Source: Pseudomonadota bacterium (GTDB lineage Bacteria > Pseudomonadota > Gammaproteobacteria > Burkholderiales > Rhodocyclaceae). Taken from it: 64,000 nucleotides of DNA. How positions within the stretch are numbered: position 1 is the first letter of the stretch; each line of letters starts with the position of its first letter. The stretch is from NCBI GenBank assembly GCA_029776255.1, contig JAKOTN010000159.1, positions 124,001-188,000 of the forward strand, in the 5' to 3' direction. Positions 9,336 to 17,885 of this stretch are shown piece by piece. Made by a program: the position numbers and the translations under genes. Below the pieces are notes generated by a model. That model did no database searches. It was not told the origin of the DNA and worked only from the letters and a program-made list of their open reading frames with translations.

Positions 9336-10825
9336 CGAAAGTCCTCCGGGAAATGGTCCAGCGCGGAGAGTACCGGCAGGGGCGTCATGCTGCCCATGGC
9401 GCACTGCGAACCGTGGATCATGGTGTCGCAGAGACTGCGCAGAAGTTCTGACTGTCCGGGCTTTCCGCCGCGGAGCCGGTCGATCACCTCGACGCCGCGC
9501 GTGGCGCCGATGCGGCAAGGGGTGCATTTGCCGCAGGATTCGCGGGCGCAGAAAGCCATCGCGTGGCGGGCCTGTTTCGCCATGTCCACCGTGTCGTCGA
9601 AAGCGACGATGCCGCCATGACCGAGCGTGGCGCCGATCGCGGCAAGGGTTTCGTAGTCGAGCACGGTGTCGAAGCGCGATGCCGGCAGGTAGGCCCCCAG
9701 AGGGCCGCCGACCTGCACGGCGCGCAAGGGCCGGCCCGAGCGCGAGCCGCCGCCGAAGTCATACAGCAGTTCGCGCAACGTCCGTCCGAACGGCACTTCG
9801 ACCAATCCGCCGTGCTTGAGGTTGCCGGCGAGCTGGAAAGGCAGCGTGCCGCGCGAGCGGTCGACGCCGAGTTCGCGGTAAGACGCCGCGCCGCGCGCCA
9901 GAATGTCGGGCACGCTGGCCAGGGTGACGACGTTGTTGACCACCGTCGGCTGCCCGAACAGCCCCGCGACGGCGGGCAACGGCGGCTTGGCGCGGACGAT
10001 GCCGCGCCTGCCTTCGAGGCTTTCGAGCAGGGCGGTTTCCTCGCCGCAGACATAAGCGCCCGCCGCCTTGCGCACCTCGATACGGAAACCGTCCAGCCAG
10101 TCGGTCGCGGCGGCCAGCGCGGCGTCGAGCGCCGCCAGGGCATGCGGATACTCGGAACGCACGTAGATATAAGCGCCGCTGGCGCCGACGGCGAGACCGG
10201 CAATCGCGATGCCTTCGATCAGGCCAAAGGGATCGGCTTCCATCGACAGCCGGTCGGCGAAGGTGCCGGAATCGCCTTCGTCGGCGTTGCAGACGATGTA
10301 TTTCCGCGCCGCCGGCGCGTCGAGCACGGTCCGCCATTTCAGGCCGGTGGGAAAAGCGGCGCCGCCACGGCCGCGCAAGCCCGATTCGATCACCACGCGG
10401 ACGATGTCGGCCGGCGCCATCGCCCGGGCCCGGGTCAGGCCCTCGCCGCCGCCGTTGGCCAGGTAATCGGACAGCGAGCGCGGATCGACGACGCCGATGC
10501 GCCGCATCGTCACGCGCCGTTGGCGCGCGAGATAGGGAATGGCCTCGCTCGGTCCCTGCCGCGAGCGATGAGCGCCGCCGGCGAGGAAACCGGCGTCGAA
10601 CAGACCCGGGACATCGGCGACCGTCACCGGACCATAGGCGATGCGCCCCGCCGCCGTCGCCACTTCGAGCAGCGGCTCCAGCCAAAACAGGCCGCGCGAA
10701 CCGTTGCGCACCAACGTCGGATCGGCGCCGCGCCGCCGGGCTTCGGCCAGCACCGCCGCCGCCACCGCGTCGGCGTCCAGCGCCAGCGCGGTCGAATCGC
10801 GGGGAACGAAAACGGTGACGCTCAT
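9332..10825 (-). CDS. fdsB: NAD-dependent formate dehydrogenase, beta subunit (NuoF-like)
   Basis: FdsB carries FMN, an NAD site and a [4Fe-4S] cluster and passes formate electrons to NAD+. The 497-residue protein has an N-terminal thioredoxin-like part and the NuoF signature set: GLRGRGGAAFPTGLKW and NADEGDSGTFADR for nucleotide/FMN binding, YVCGEETALLESLEG, and the cluster motif ESCGKCTPCRIG with a distal cysteine in GSQCAMG. The start is the ATG at 10825, overlapping the fdsG stop by four bases; a longer open frame upstream is a read-through into fdsG in another frame. Confidence 0.96.
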   Translation of the reverse strand: MSVTVFVPRDSTALALDADAVAAAVLAEARRRGADPTLVRNGSRGLFWLEPLLEVATAAGRIAYGPVTVADVPGLFDAGFLAGGAHRSRQGPSEAIPYLARQRRVTMRRIGVVDPRSLSDYLANGGGEGLTRARAMAPADIVRVVIESGLRGRGGAAFPTGLKWRTVLDAPAARKYIVCNADEGDSGTFADRLSMEADPFGLIEGIAIAGLAVGASGAYIYVRSEYPHALAALDAALAAATDWLDGFRIEVRKAAGAYVCGEETALLESLEGRRGIVRAKPPLPAVAGLFGQPTVVNNVVTLASVPDILARGAASYRELGVDRSRGTLPFQLAGNLKHGGLVEVPFGRTLRELLYDFGGGSRSGRPLRAVQVGGPLGAYLPASRFDTVLDYETLAAIGATLGHGGIVAFDDTVDMAKQARHAMAFCARESCGKCTPCRIGATRGVEVIDRLRGGKPGQSELLRSLCDTMIHGSQCAMGSMTPLPVLSALDHFPEDFR

Positions 10826-11283
10826 TTCCGCGGCTCCAGGGCGTCGATCAGGGCATCGAATCGATCTGGGCCGACCGCCGCGTGCACCGCTGTCTCGTCG
10901 ATCAGCAGCGCCGGCCCGACGGCGCACTGGCCGAGGCAATAAACGGCTTCGAGCGTCACCAGACCGTCGGGCGTCGTCTCGTCGAAGCCGCAGCCGAGCC
11001 TTTTTTCCGCGTGCGCGGCCAGGGCATCGGCGCCGACGGACTGGCAGGCTTCGGCGCGGCAGATCCGCACCACATGGCGCCCCGGCGGCGTTTGCCGGAA
11101 ATGGCGATAGTAGGTCAGCACGCCGTGCACCTCGGCGCGCGCGAGGTTCAGCGCCTTGGCGATCAAGGGCACCGCTTCCGCCGGCACGTACCCCAGGGCG
11201 TCCTGGATTTCGTGCAGGACGGGCAGCAAGGCGCCGTCGCGGTCGCCATGGCGGGAAAGAATCGTTTGCAGGGTCGCGTTCAT
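10822..11283 (-). CDS. fdsG: NAD-dependent formate dehydrogenase, gamma subunit (NuoE-like)
   Basis: First gene of the fds operon. The 153-residue protein is a NuoE-type thioredoxin-fold [2Fe-2S] subunit: HEIQDALGYVP near residue 25, GVLTYYRHF near 55, and cysteines in CRAEACQSVG and VYCLGQCAVGP that ligate the cluster. It joins FdsB in the diaphorase half of the enzyme. The 176-base spacer upstream, toward the decayed autotransporter, must hold the operon promoter; I could not pick out a convincing -35/-10 pair, and no regulator gene lies next to it. Confidence 0.95.
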   Translation of the reverse strand: MNATLQTILSRHGDRDGALLPVLHEIQDALGYVPAEAVPLIAKALNLARAEVHGVLTYYRHFRQTPPGRHVVRICRAEACQSVGADALAAHAEKRLGCGFDETTPDGLVTLEAVYCLGQCAVGPALLIDETAVHAAVGPDRFDALIDALEPRK

Positions 11284-11459
11284 ATCAATCGTCTTGAGGT
11301 TGCCTGAAATCGCCGGAAATATCCATCTTCGCGCCTGAATTTTCCGGATGCCCGCGGTGCCGGATAGGTCGTTTTTCCGGCGATCCGGGTTGATGATAAA
11401 AAGTTTTTTAGACTAGATCCCTTGCCGTTTCTCCATACGAGGATGTCGCGACGCCAGAC

Positions 11460-12108
11460 GTGAATCGCCACCACGCAGCATGGTGCACTCCGAGCTTGAA
11501 CCACACAACCCTCGGCCTCGCTGTGGTAGCCGCTCTGTCTGCCGTGCCGCCACGCGCGGAAGATGGCATCTTGGATATTGGCACGCTTAATGGCGGCATG
11601 TGGTCGGTAGCCTACGGTGTTTCAGCGGACGGTACGGTCGTCGTCGGGAATACCCACGAAGTCACGAGTAACACCAGCAAAGCCTTCCGCTGGACCCAGA
11701 CAAGTGGGATGGTCGGCCTCGGTACACTCAATGGCGGAAACTCGCTCCCGCATCGACGGCTACACCGAAACCGGCGGCGGTTTCCCGGTGCGCTGGGATG
11801 CACGCACTGAAAATACCACCCTCGGACGCCTTGGCGCAGACGCCACCCATGCCATAAACAACAACTGGACCTTGCTCGGCCGGCTCGAAGGAGTCCATCG
11901 CGTCAACCGTCAGGGGCAAGCGCATCGGGGCAGGTGCCGGATCTTTATGCCTTCGATTTCGAAGGACTGCGTTACTAGCGCGACTGGCTGCGCGCCGGAC
12001 TCGGTGCGGAAGATCGGGCCGGGCGTCGCCAGTCCCATGCTCAATACCAGCAGCGAAAACAACGGTCCCGCGCACTGGGGTCATGCCAGTTACCGCATCG
12101 GGTTCTGA
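11460..12108 (+). pseudogene. Decayed HAF-repeat autotransporter
   Basis: The first frame (GTG at 11460) has a signal-like start and a HAF-type repeat unit, DIGTLNGGMWSVAYGVSADG, with the beginning of a second (GLGTLNGG). At about 11740 the coding signal jumps one frame to sequence typical of an autotransporter beta-barrel (GYTETGGGFPVRWDA, WTLLGRLEGVHRVN). It shifts again near 11920 to a frame reading LYAFDFEGLRY then a TAG stop at 11976-11978 and RDWLRAGLG, and returns near 12030 to SPMLNTSSENNG, ending WGHASYRIGF with the terminal Phe of outer-membrane barrels. Most of the passenger and part of the barrel are missing. The gene cannot encode a working protein unless there are several sequencing errors. 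Confidence 0.8.
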
Positions 12109-12461
12109 TCGCTGAACGACGGCCGGTCGGTCGACCGAGGGGAGAAACTTGCGCGAGGTTCGGCAAGCGTTTCGTCACGACGTCTCCAACCGATTGAGAA
12201 GCCGCTGATATAACGAAAACACATCGACCGGCCGTCGCCGAAATGGCACCAAGCCCTTGCCACCATTGAGGAATTATCGAGAAATAATTCCGGGCGGATG
12301 TCAATTGGCACGCGGACGTTTACCGCCGGCAGTGCTAAAGTCCTCGCCGAACACACCGTGAATTGAACTGTCGATGTCGAGAAACCGGTTTGAGAACCGG
12401 CCGGCGAGTCAGACATTCAAACGATTTTTCCACCCGGGTTTTACGTCAGCGAGGGTCGAAA
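12109..12461. other. Intergenic, no gene seen
   Basis: The 353 bases between the decayed autotransporter and the next small gene contain no open frame with coding character. I saw no RNA gene, repeat or terminator here. The region is somewhat lower in GC than the flanking genes in its central part and may be residue of the autotransporter locus. Confidence 0.5.
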
Positions 12462-12866
12462 ATGATCAGGATTCCATCAGACGCCCTGCCACCGCCCACA
12501 ATCGTCGGGCCAGCGAAAACGTCGGACACCCCACCTCCGGTCGGACCGGTTGGCAATGTCACCGAAGTGGTCAACGATCTGGCCGGTTCACCGCCACGGC
12601 AATCGCCCCCTGGCTCGCCGTCGAAAGGCGCCCGCGCCCCCGATGTTCCATCGAACGACAGCCGGTTCGCCAACCCTTACGCCACGCACCATCGCCAGCA
12701 CGACGCGTCGGCGACGCCCGAGACGCCGGGCATCGCGCCGGCAGTCGCGGTGGAGCGCAGGAAAACCGACCGCCGCGCCGAGAATCGCCCGGTGCTGCTG
12801 GACACGCGCACGCAAAGGGGGCGCCGCATGGCATCGGACGATGCCGGCATCAACATCAAGGTTTGA
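12462..12866 (+). CDS. Hypothetical disordered protein with RRKTDRR tail motif
   Basis: A 134-residue protein, rich in Pro, Ala, Ser and Asp and probably unfolded for most of its length. The last third has a basic motif VERRKTDRRAENRPVLLD followed by TRTQRGRR, which looks like the conserved part. I do not recognise a characterised family; similar short proteins with such a tail seem to occur in related betaproteobacteria, but this is recollection. The start at ATG 12462 is preceded by GAGGGTCG, a fair ribosome site, whereas the longer frame upstream has none. It converges on purM, ten bases away. Confidence 0.6.
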   Translation: MIRIPSDALPPPTIVGPAKTSDTPPPVGPVGNVTEVVNDLAGSPPRQSPPGSPSKGARAPDVPSNDSRFANPYATHHRQHDASATPETPGIAPAVAVERRKTDRRAENRPVLLDTRTQRGRRMASDDAGINIKV

Positions 12867-12875
12867 GAAATCCCG

Positions 12876-13913
12876 TCAGCAGACGACGGTTTGCGCCTGA
12901 TCGTCGCGCCGCGTCTTGACGCTGCCGATCACCACCGCCGGCTCGCCGGCATCGCGGAGAATCTTCTCGGCGCGCTGCACATCCTCGCGCGCCACGACGA
13001 CGACCATCCCGATGCCGCAATTGAAAACGCGGTGCATTTCGTTGTCGCTGACCGCGCCCTCGCGCTGCAACCAGTCGAACAGCACCGGACGCCGCCATGC
13101 ACTCCTGGCGATTTCCGCGGTCAGGTTTTGCGGCAGAATGCGCGGGATATTGCCGGTCAGTCCGCCGCCGGTGATGTGTGCCATGCCCTTGACGGGCAGT
13201 TCGCGCATCAGGGTCAGCAGCGGTTTGACGTAGATCCGAGTCGGCGCCATCGCCGCGTCGGCCAGCGTCAGATCGCCATCGAGTTTCATCGACAGATCGG
13301 CGTTCGCCCGGTTGACGATCTTGCGCAGCAGCGAGTAGCCATTGGAGTGGGCGCCGGAGGACGGCAAGCCGAGGAGCACATCGCCCGGCTGTATGGTCGC
13401 TCCATCGACGATGGCGGTCTTTTCGACCACGCCGACCGCGAATCCGGCCAGATCGTACTCGCCGGGGGGATACATCCCCGGCATTTCGGCGGTTTCGCCG
13501 CCGATCAGGGCGCAGCCAGCGAGTTCGCAGCCCTTGGCGATGCCTTCGACCACCGCCGTGGCGGTCTCGATGTTCAGTTTGCCACACGCGAAATAGTCGA
13601 GGAAAAACAGCGGCTCGGCACCCTGCACGAGAATGTCGTTGACACTCATCGCCACCAGATCGATGCCAATGCTTCCGTGCCGGCGCAGATCGAACGCCAG
13701 TTTGAGCTTGGTGCCGACGCCGTCGGTGCCGGTCACCAAAACCGGCTCCCGGTAACGCCGGGGAACCTCGAACAATGCGCCAAAGCCGCCGATGCCACGC
13801 AAGACGCCTTCACGCAGGGTTTTTCGGGCCAACGGCTTGATTCGTTCCACCAGCTCGTCGCCGGCATCGATGTCTACACCGGCGTCGCGATACGAAAGAG
13901 ATTCCTTGTTCAT
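12876..13913 (-). CDS. purM: Phosphoribosylformylglycinamidine cyclo-ligase
   Basis: PurM (AIR synthase) makes 5-aminoimidazole ribotide from FGAM with ATP in purine synthesis. The 345-residue product equals the E. coli length. It begins [19 protein letters not shown] and shows the family motifs [46 protein letters not shown] and [16 protein letters not shown]. The ATG at 13913 was chosen because the family N-terminus starts there. It is divergent from hda. purN, the third-step enzyme, is found about 37 kb away in this window. Confidence 0.97.
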   Translation of the reverse strand: MNKESLSYRDAGVDIDAGDELVERIKPLARKTLREGVLRGIGGFGALFEVPRRYREPVLVTGTDGVGTKLKLAFDLRRHGSIGIDLVAMSVNDILVQGAEPLFFLDYFACGKLNIETATAVVEGIAKGCELAGCALIGGETAEMPGMYPPGEYDLAGFAVGVVEKTAIVDGATIQPGDVLLGLPSSGAHSNGYSLLRKIVNRANADLSMKLDGDLTLADAAMAPTRIYVKPLLTLMRELPVKGMAHITGGGLTGNIPRILPQNLTAEIARSAWRRPVLFDWLQREGAVSDNEMHRVFNCGIGMVVVVAREDVQRAEKILRDAGEPAVVIGSVKTRRDDQAQTVVC

Positions 13914-14071
13914 GTTGTCGTGCACCTCAGGCAAGGCCGGTGAATTCGGCGCGGTGGTAGAATAGACCGCCCCGATCGCCAAAAGCCGCCGATTCTATCC
14001 GAAAAAGCCCTCATTGCGCGCTGATCGCGCCATGGACGCCAGACCAGACCGAAGCCACCAGACCACTCTTG

Positions 14072-14767
14072 ATGCGCCAGTTGATTCTCGACCTACAGCC
14101 GGAAACGCCGCCCAGCTTCGACAATTTCGTCGGCGACGGCAACAGTGAAACGCTGACCGGACTGGCGGCATGGCTGGCACCCGATAATCGTGAGCCGCTG
14201 TTCTTCCTTTGGGGAGAAAGCGGCGCCGGGAAGTCGCATTTGCTGCGGGCCAGCCCGGCGGCCTATTGTGACGCGGGTCAGGACCCCGTTCTGTCGACGC
14301 TGGCACCGGAGGCCGATTTTTGCGCCGTCGACCACCTCGAGTCGCTCGCCCCCGCGGGTCAGATCGCGTTGTTCAACACCATCAACCGTCTGCGCGCCGA
14401 CGGCGGACGTCTGCTCGCCGCCGCCAACGACCCGCCACTGCGGCTTGCGCTTCGCGAAGATCTGCGCACCCGTCTGGGCAGCGGCCTGGTTTACCGCCTA
14501 CGGGCGCTCGACGACGCCGAACAGATCGCCGCGATCCAGGAGCAGGCCCTCGCACGCGGCCTGCGATTGACCGAGGACGCGCTGCGCTACCTGTCCCTGC
14601 GCGTGCCGCGCGACATGCGCAGCCTGTCCGCCTTGCTGGCGGCCATCGACCGTTACTCCCTCGAACAGAAGCGCCCCGTCACCGTGCCCTTGCTGCGCGA
14701 AGTGCTGCGGGCCGCGTCGACCAACCGATTTGCCGGAATACCAGACCATGGAACTCGCCCTCTTTGA
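14072..14767 (+). CDS. hda: DnaA regulatory inactivator Hda
   Basis: Hda is a DnaA-like AAA+ protein that, with the DNA-loaded beta clamp, triggers hydrolysis of DnaA-bound ATP and prevents re-initiation. The 231-residue protein has a clamp-binding-like QLILDL at residues 3-8, a Walker A GESGAGKS, and the sensor/arginine-finger region near LRTRLGSGLVYRL. The ATG at 14072 (just after a TTG) gives the typical N-terminus. It overlaps the next gene by about 20 bases. The AI-2E-type permease often found between purM and hda in betaproteobacteria is absent. Confidence 0.9.
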   Translation: MRQLILDLQPETPPSFDNFVGDGNSETLTGLAAWLAPDNREPLFFLWGESGAGKSHLLRASPAAYCDAGQDPVLSTLAPEADFCAVDHLESLAPAGQIALFNTINRLRADGGRLLAAANDPPLRLALREDLRTRLGSGLVYRLRALDDAEQIAAIQEQALARGLRLTEDALRYLSLRVPRDMRSLSALLAAIDRYSLEQKRPVTVPLLREVLRAASTNRFAGIPDHGTRPL

Positions 14768-15413
14768 CCTCGACAACACCCTGATCGCCGGCGACAGCGA
14801 TTTTGAATGGGCGCAATTCCTGATCGGCAAGGGAATTCTCGACCGTTCGATTTATGAATCCCGCAACCTGGAATTTTATGAACAGTACCGGGCCGGCACG
14901 CTGGATATCGACGCCTTTCTCGATTTTCAGTTGCGGCCGCTGGCGGCGCATCCGCGCCACCTCCTTGACACCTGGCATCGGGAATTCATGGCCCGGCATC
15001 TCCTGCCGCTGGTCAACGCCAAGGCGCGCCGGCTGGTGCGCCAGCATCTCGACAGCGGCGCCTTGTGTGCCATCGTCACCGCCACCAACAGTTTCGTCAC
15101 CGCACCGATTGCCCGCGAGTTCGGAATCGCGCACCTGATCGCCACCATTCCGGCACAGGAAAACGGTCAATTCACCGGCGTGCCGCGCGGGACGCCGTCG
15201 TTCCGCGAAGGCAAGATCGTCCGCGTCGACGCCTGGCTGGAAGCGATTGGCTTGTGGTGGGGCAGCTTCGAGCGCAGTTGGTTTTATAGCGATTCGCTAA
15301 ACGATCTCCCGCTGTTGTCCAAGGTCAGCCACCCGGTCGCCGTCGACCCCGACCCTTCGTTGCGCGCGCACGCCGAAACCGCCGGCTGGTCGATCACCAG
15401 CCTTCTTCCGTGA
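14748..15413 (+). CDS. HAD-family phosphatase (subfamily IB)
   Basis: A 221-residue haloacid dehalogenase-type hydrolase. Motif I is FDLDNTLIAGDSD (nucleophile Asp8 from ATG 14748), motif II is VTATNSF, and motif III-IV is YSDSLNDLPLL with the metal-binding aspartates. The class IB fold, shared with SerB and related phosphatases, suggests a small phosphomonoester such as phosphoserine or histidinol phosphate, but the substrate cannot be read from the sequence. It overlaps hda by 20 bases and is 91 bases from pcnB; hda-HAD-pcnB-folK is a recurring betaproteobacterial order. Confidence 0.85.
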   Translation: MELALFDLDNTLIAGDSDFEWAQFLIGKGILDRSIYESRNLEFYEQYRAGTLDIDAFLDFQLRPLAAHPRHLLDTWHREFMARHLLPLVNAKARRLVRQHLDSGALCAIVTATNSFVTAPIAREFGIAHLIATIPAQENGQFTGVPRGTPSFREGKIVRVDAWLEAIGLWWGSFERSWFYSDSLNDLPLLSKVSHPVAVDPDPSLRAHAETAGWSITSLLP

Positions 15414-15504
15414 TCGCCATCACCCGCTGTCCCGATACCGCGCGCCCTATCGGGCATCGCACCGACCTTCTGGTGCAGTCGTCACAGGAATCGAGTCTCA
15501 AGCA

Positions 15505-16860
15505 ATGATCCGCAAGTTCATTTCCCGCGTTCTCGGGCGCAAGACGCCCCCCAGTCATGGCAAACCGGTGACCATCGCGGTCGCTCAGCACGGATTACAA
15601 CGCGACGACATCAGCCGGGGCTGTCGCCGTACCGTCGAAACGTTGCAAGAACACGGCTATCAGGCGTTCGTCGTTGGCGGCGCGGTGCGCGACCTGCTCG
15701 CCGGTATCCGCCCCAAGGATTTTGACGTCGCCACCAACGCCACTCCCGAACAGGTCCGCCAATGTTTCCGGCGCTCGCGGATCATCGGCCGCCGGTTCCA
15801 GATCGTGCACGTAGCAATGGGCGCCGAAACCATCGAAGTGACCACTTTCCGCGGTCATCATCGCGAGCACGATGGCAACAAGGCCCACACCGACGCCCAA
15901 GGCCGCGTTCTGCGCGACAACGTTTTCGGCAGTCAGGCGGAAGATGCCGCGCGGCGCGATTTCACGGTCAACGCGCTGTATTACGACCCGACATCGGAAA
16001 TCATCGTCGACTACCATCACGGCGTCGCCGATTTGCGGCAGAAAACCTTGCGCATGATCGGCGACGCGCGCATGCGCTATCGCGAGGACCCGGTACGGAT
16101 GCTGCGCGCCGTTCGACTGGCCGCCAAACTGGGGCTGGCGATCGATCCGGAGGCACGGAAACCGATCCGCGAAATGGCGGAACTGATCGACAACGTGCCG
16201 CCCTCGCGGCTGTTCGACGAAATGCTCAAACTGTTGACCTCCGGACACGCGGTGCGATGCGTGACCCAATTGCGCGAAGAAGGACTGCATCATGGACTGT
16301 TGCCGCTACTCGACGTGATCCTCGAACAGCCGCTCGGCGAACGCTTCGTGATGCTAGCGTTGGAAGCGACCGACATGCGAGTGCGTGAAGATAAACCCAT
16401 TTCGCCGGGATTCCTGTTCGCCACCCTTCTCTGGCACGAACTACTGGCCAAATGGGAACTGCTCAAGGGCCGCGGCGATCCGGCGATCCCGGCGCTATTC
16501 GTGGCCATGGACGACGTACTGGATGTGCAGGCCGAAAAACTGGCGATCACCCGTCGCATCGGCGGCGACATCAAGGACATCTGGGCAATGCAACCGCGTT
16601 TCGAGCAACGCTCCGGCAAGCGCCCCTACGGTGTGCTGCAACAACCGCGTTTCCGGGCCGCCTACGATTTCCTGTTGCTACGCGCCGAATCCGGCGAGGT
16701 TGATCGGGATGTCGCGGGGTGGTGGACCGACTTTCTCCACGCCAACGACGAGCAACGCGCGGCCATGCTGTTGCCGCAAGCGCCAGGCGAGACAAAAAAG
16801 AGACGTCGTCGTCGGCGCGCTCCGACCAATGACGGACCACACGCCGCCACAGGCCACTAG
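15505..16860 (+). CDS. pcnB: Poly(A) polymerase I
   Basis: PcnB adds poly(A) tails to RNA 3' ends and promotes decay. The 451-residue protein has the class II nucleotidyltransferase core GGAVRDLLAGIRPKDFDVAT with the DxD metal site, followed by RRDFTVNALYYD and the RNA/neck segment YREDPVRMLRAVRLAAKLG. A basic tail (KKRRRRRR) near the C-terminus is typical of PcnB rather than of tRNA CCA-adding enzymes. The start at 15505 leaves about 30 residues before the conserved part. The following folK frame starts inside or just after its end. Confidence 0.95.
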   Translation: MIRKFISRVLGRKTPPSHGKPVTIAVAQHGLQRDDISRGCRRTVETLQEHGYQAFVVGGAVRDLLAGIRPKDFDVATNATPEQVRQCFRRSRIIGRRFQIVHVAMGAETIEVTTFRGHHREHDGNKAHTDAQGRVLRDNVFGSQAEDAARRDFTVNALYYDPTSEIIVDYHHGVADLRQKTLRMIGDARMRYREDPVRMLRAVRLAAKLGLAIDPEARKPIREMAELIDNVPPSRLFDEMLKLLTSGHAVRCVTQLREEGLHHGLLPLLDVILEQPLGERFVMLALEATDMRVREDKPISPGFLFATLLWHELLAKWELLKGRGDPAIPALFVAMDDVLDVQAEKLAITRRIGGDIKDIWAMQPRFEQRSGKRPYGVLQQPRFRAAYDFLLLRAESGEVDRDVAGWWTDFLHANDEQRAAMLLPQAPGETKKRRRRRRAPTNDGPHAATGH

Positions 16861-16912
16861 CGTGTCGTCCGTGTTCGCCGATAGCGCCAGGAAAGTATCG
16901 AAAACGTGGTCC

Positions 16913-17425
16913 ATGCCCCAGGAAATGCCCGCGCCGGACGACGCGCATCTGGCTTTTATCGCTCTCGGCGCCAATCTGACCCACCCCGTCGAACACGTGC
17001 GCGCGGCCGGCGAGGCATTGGCCAGCCTGCGGGAATCGCGGCGGCTGCGGATTTCCTCGCTGTATCGCACCGCGCCGATCGGCATTCGTGACCAACCGGA
17101 CTTCATCAACGCCGTCGCCATGCTGCAAACCCGGCTTACGGCGCCGCAATTACTCGATGCCTTGTTCGCGGTCGAACACGCTTTCGGTCGTCGTCGGGAT
17201 TTCCATCATGCGCCGCGGACACTGGATCTCGATCTGCTGCTTTACGACGATTTGATCGTTGACAGCCCTCGACTGCTCCTGCCACACCCGCGCATGCATC
17301 TGCGCGCTTTCGTGCTCGTTCCGTTGCTCGAAATCGCGCCGGACTGCCGCATTCCCGGCCGCGGCCGCGCGGCGGCATGGCTACCGGCCGTCAGTCGGCA
17401 CCGCGTCGAAAGGCTCGACGACTGA
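16913..17425 (+). CDS. folK: 2-amino-4-hydroxy-6-hydroxymethyldihydropteridine pyrophosphokinase
   Basis: FolK transfers pyrophosphate from ATP to 6-hydroxymethyl-dihydropterin in folate synthesis. The 170-residue product has FIALGANL at the start of the fold, SSLYRTAPIG, QPDFINAVAML, and the catalytic/Mg segment APRTLDLDLLLYDD, then LPHPRMHLRAFVLVPL. The start at ATG 16913 gives about 12 residues before the fold. Another in-frame ATG at 16829 would overlap pcnB by 32 bases. Neither has a good ribosome site, so the start is open. It lies in the pcnB-folK-kinase-panBCD block. Confidence 0.94.
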   Translation: MPQEMPAPDDAHLAFIALGANLTHPVEHVRAAGEALASLRESRRLRISSLYRTAPIGIRDQPDFINAVAMLQTRLTAPQLLDALFAVEHAFGRRRDFHHAPRTLDLDLLLYDDLIVDSPRLLLPHPRMHLRAFVLVPLLEIAPDCRIPGRGRAAAWLPAVSRHRVERLDD

Positions 17426-17434
17426 ATCGCCCGG

Positions 17435-17614
17435 CTAACGCCACCCCCCATGGTGTCGATAATAGCCACCGAAAAACACGCTCGGCGCGACCACCACGCC
17501 CGGCACGCCGATATACGCCCGAGGCGGGCTGACATAAGGCGCCGGCTCGGCGGGTATGACGACGCAACCAGCCAGCGTCGCGGCGGCAAGCAAGGCAAGA
17601 GAAAGAGTTTTCAT
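17435..17614 (-). CDS. Small lipoprotein, unknown function
   Basis: A 59-residue protein with a lipoprotein signal (LSLALLAAATLAGC, lipidated Cys at residue 17) and a short mature part rich in Pro, Gly, Val and Tyr that ends YYRHHGGWR. Such short proline/glycine-rich lipoproteins are common in betaproteobacteria and have no assigned function. The ATG at 17614 is preceded by AAGGAG at the right spacing, which decides the start. It converges on folK with a ten-base gap and lies opposite to its neighbours, so it is its own unit. Confidence 0.75.
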   Translation of the reverse strand: MKTLSLALLAAATLAGCVVIPAEPAPYVSPPRAYIGVPGVVVAPSVFFGGYYRHHGGWR

Positions 17615-17787
17615 TCGCTGCTCCTTTGGACCATGCCGTGTTAACGCCGCAACCGCCGATCGGTTCGTGAATGTTTGTAACGAAATGTACCTCAAGAGGC
17701 TTCCGAGTTTTTTGGGGGGCGGTTTTTCGATCGGCAATCGGCACTCCCATCCAGTGCGCCACCATCACCGCAAAAAATGAAAATCTG

Positions 17788-17816
17788 TTGATTTATTTAT
17801 AATTGTTACTCATACT
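17788..17816 (+). promoter_or_regulatory. Possible promoter for the chemoreceptor gene
   Basis: TTGATT (17788-17793) and CATACT (17811-17816) are 17 bases apart inside a conspicuously AT-rich stretch about 70 bases before the chemoreceptor ATG. The -10 match is modest, so this is a candidate only. Confidence 0.3.
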
Positions 17817-17885
17817 ACCTCGACTATTCCTCTGTGCCGACGGTCATTTCAACTGGCTTCAATCCATCAATCGGGTAAAAAAACG

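Noticed and set aside
9563-10942. 459-codon plus-strand open frame
   Set aside because: Antisense shadow of fdsB.
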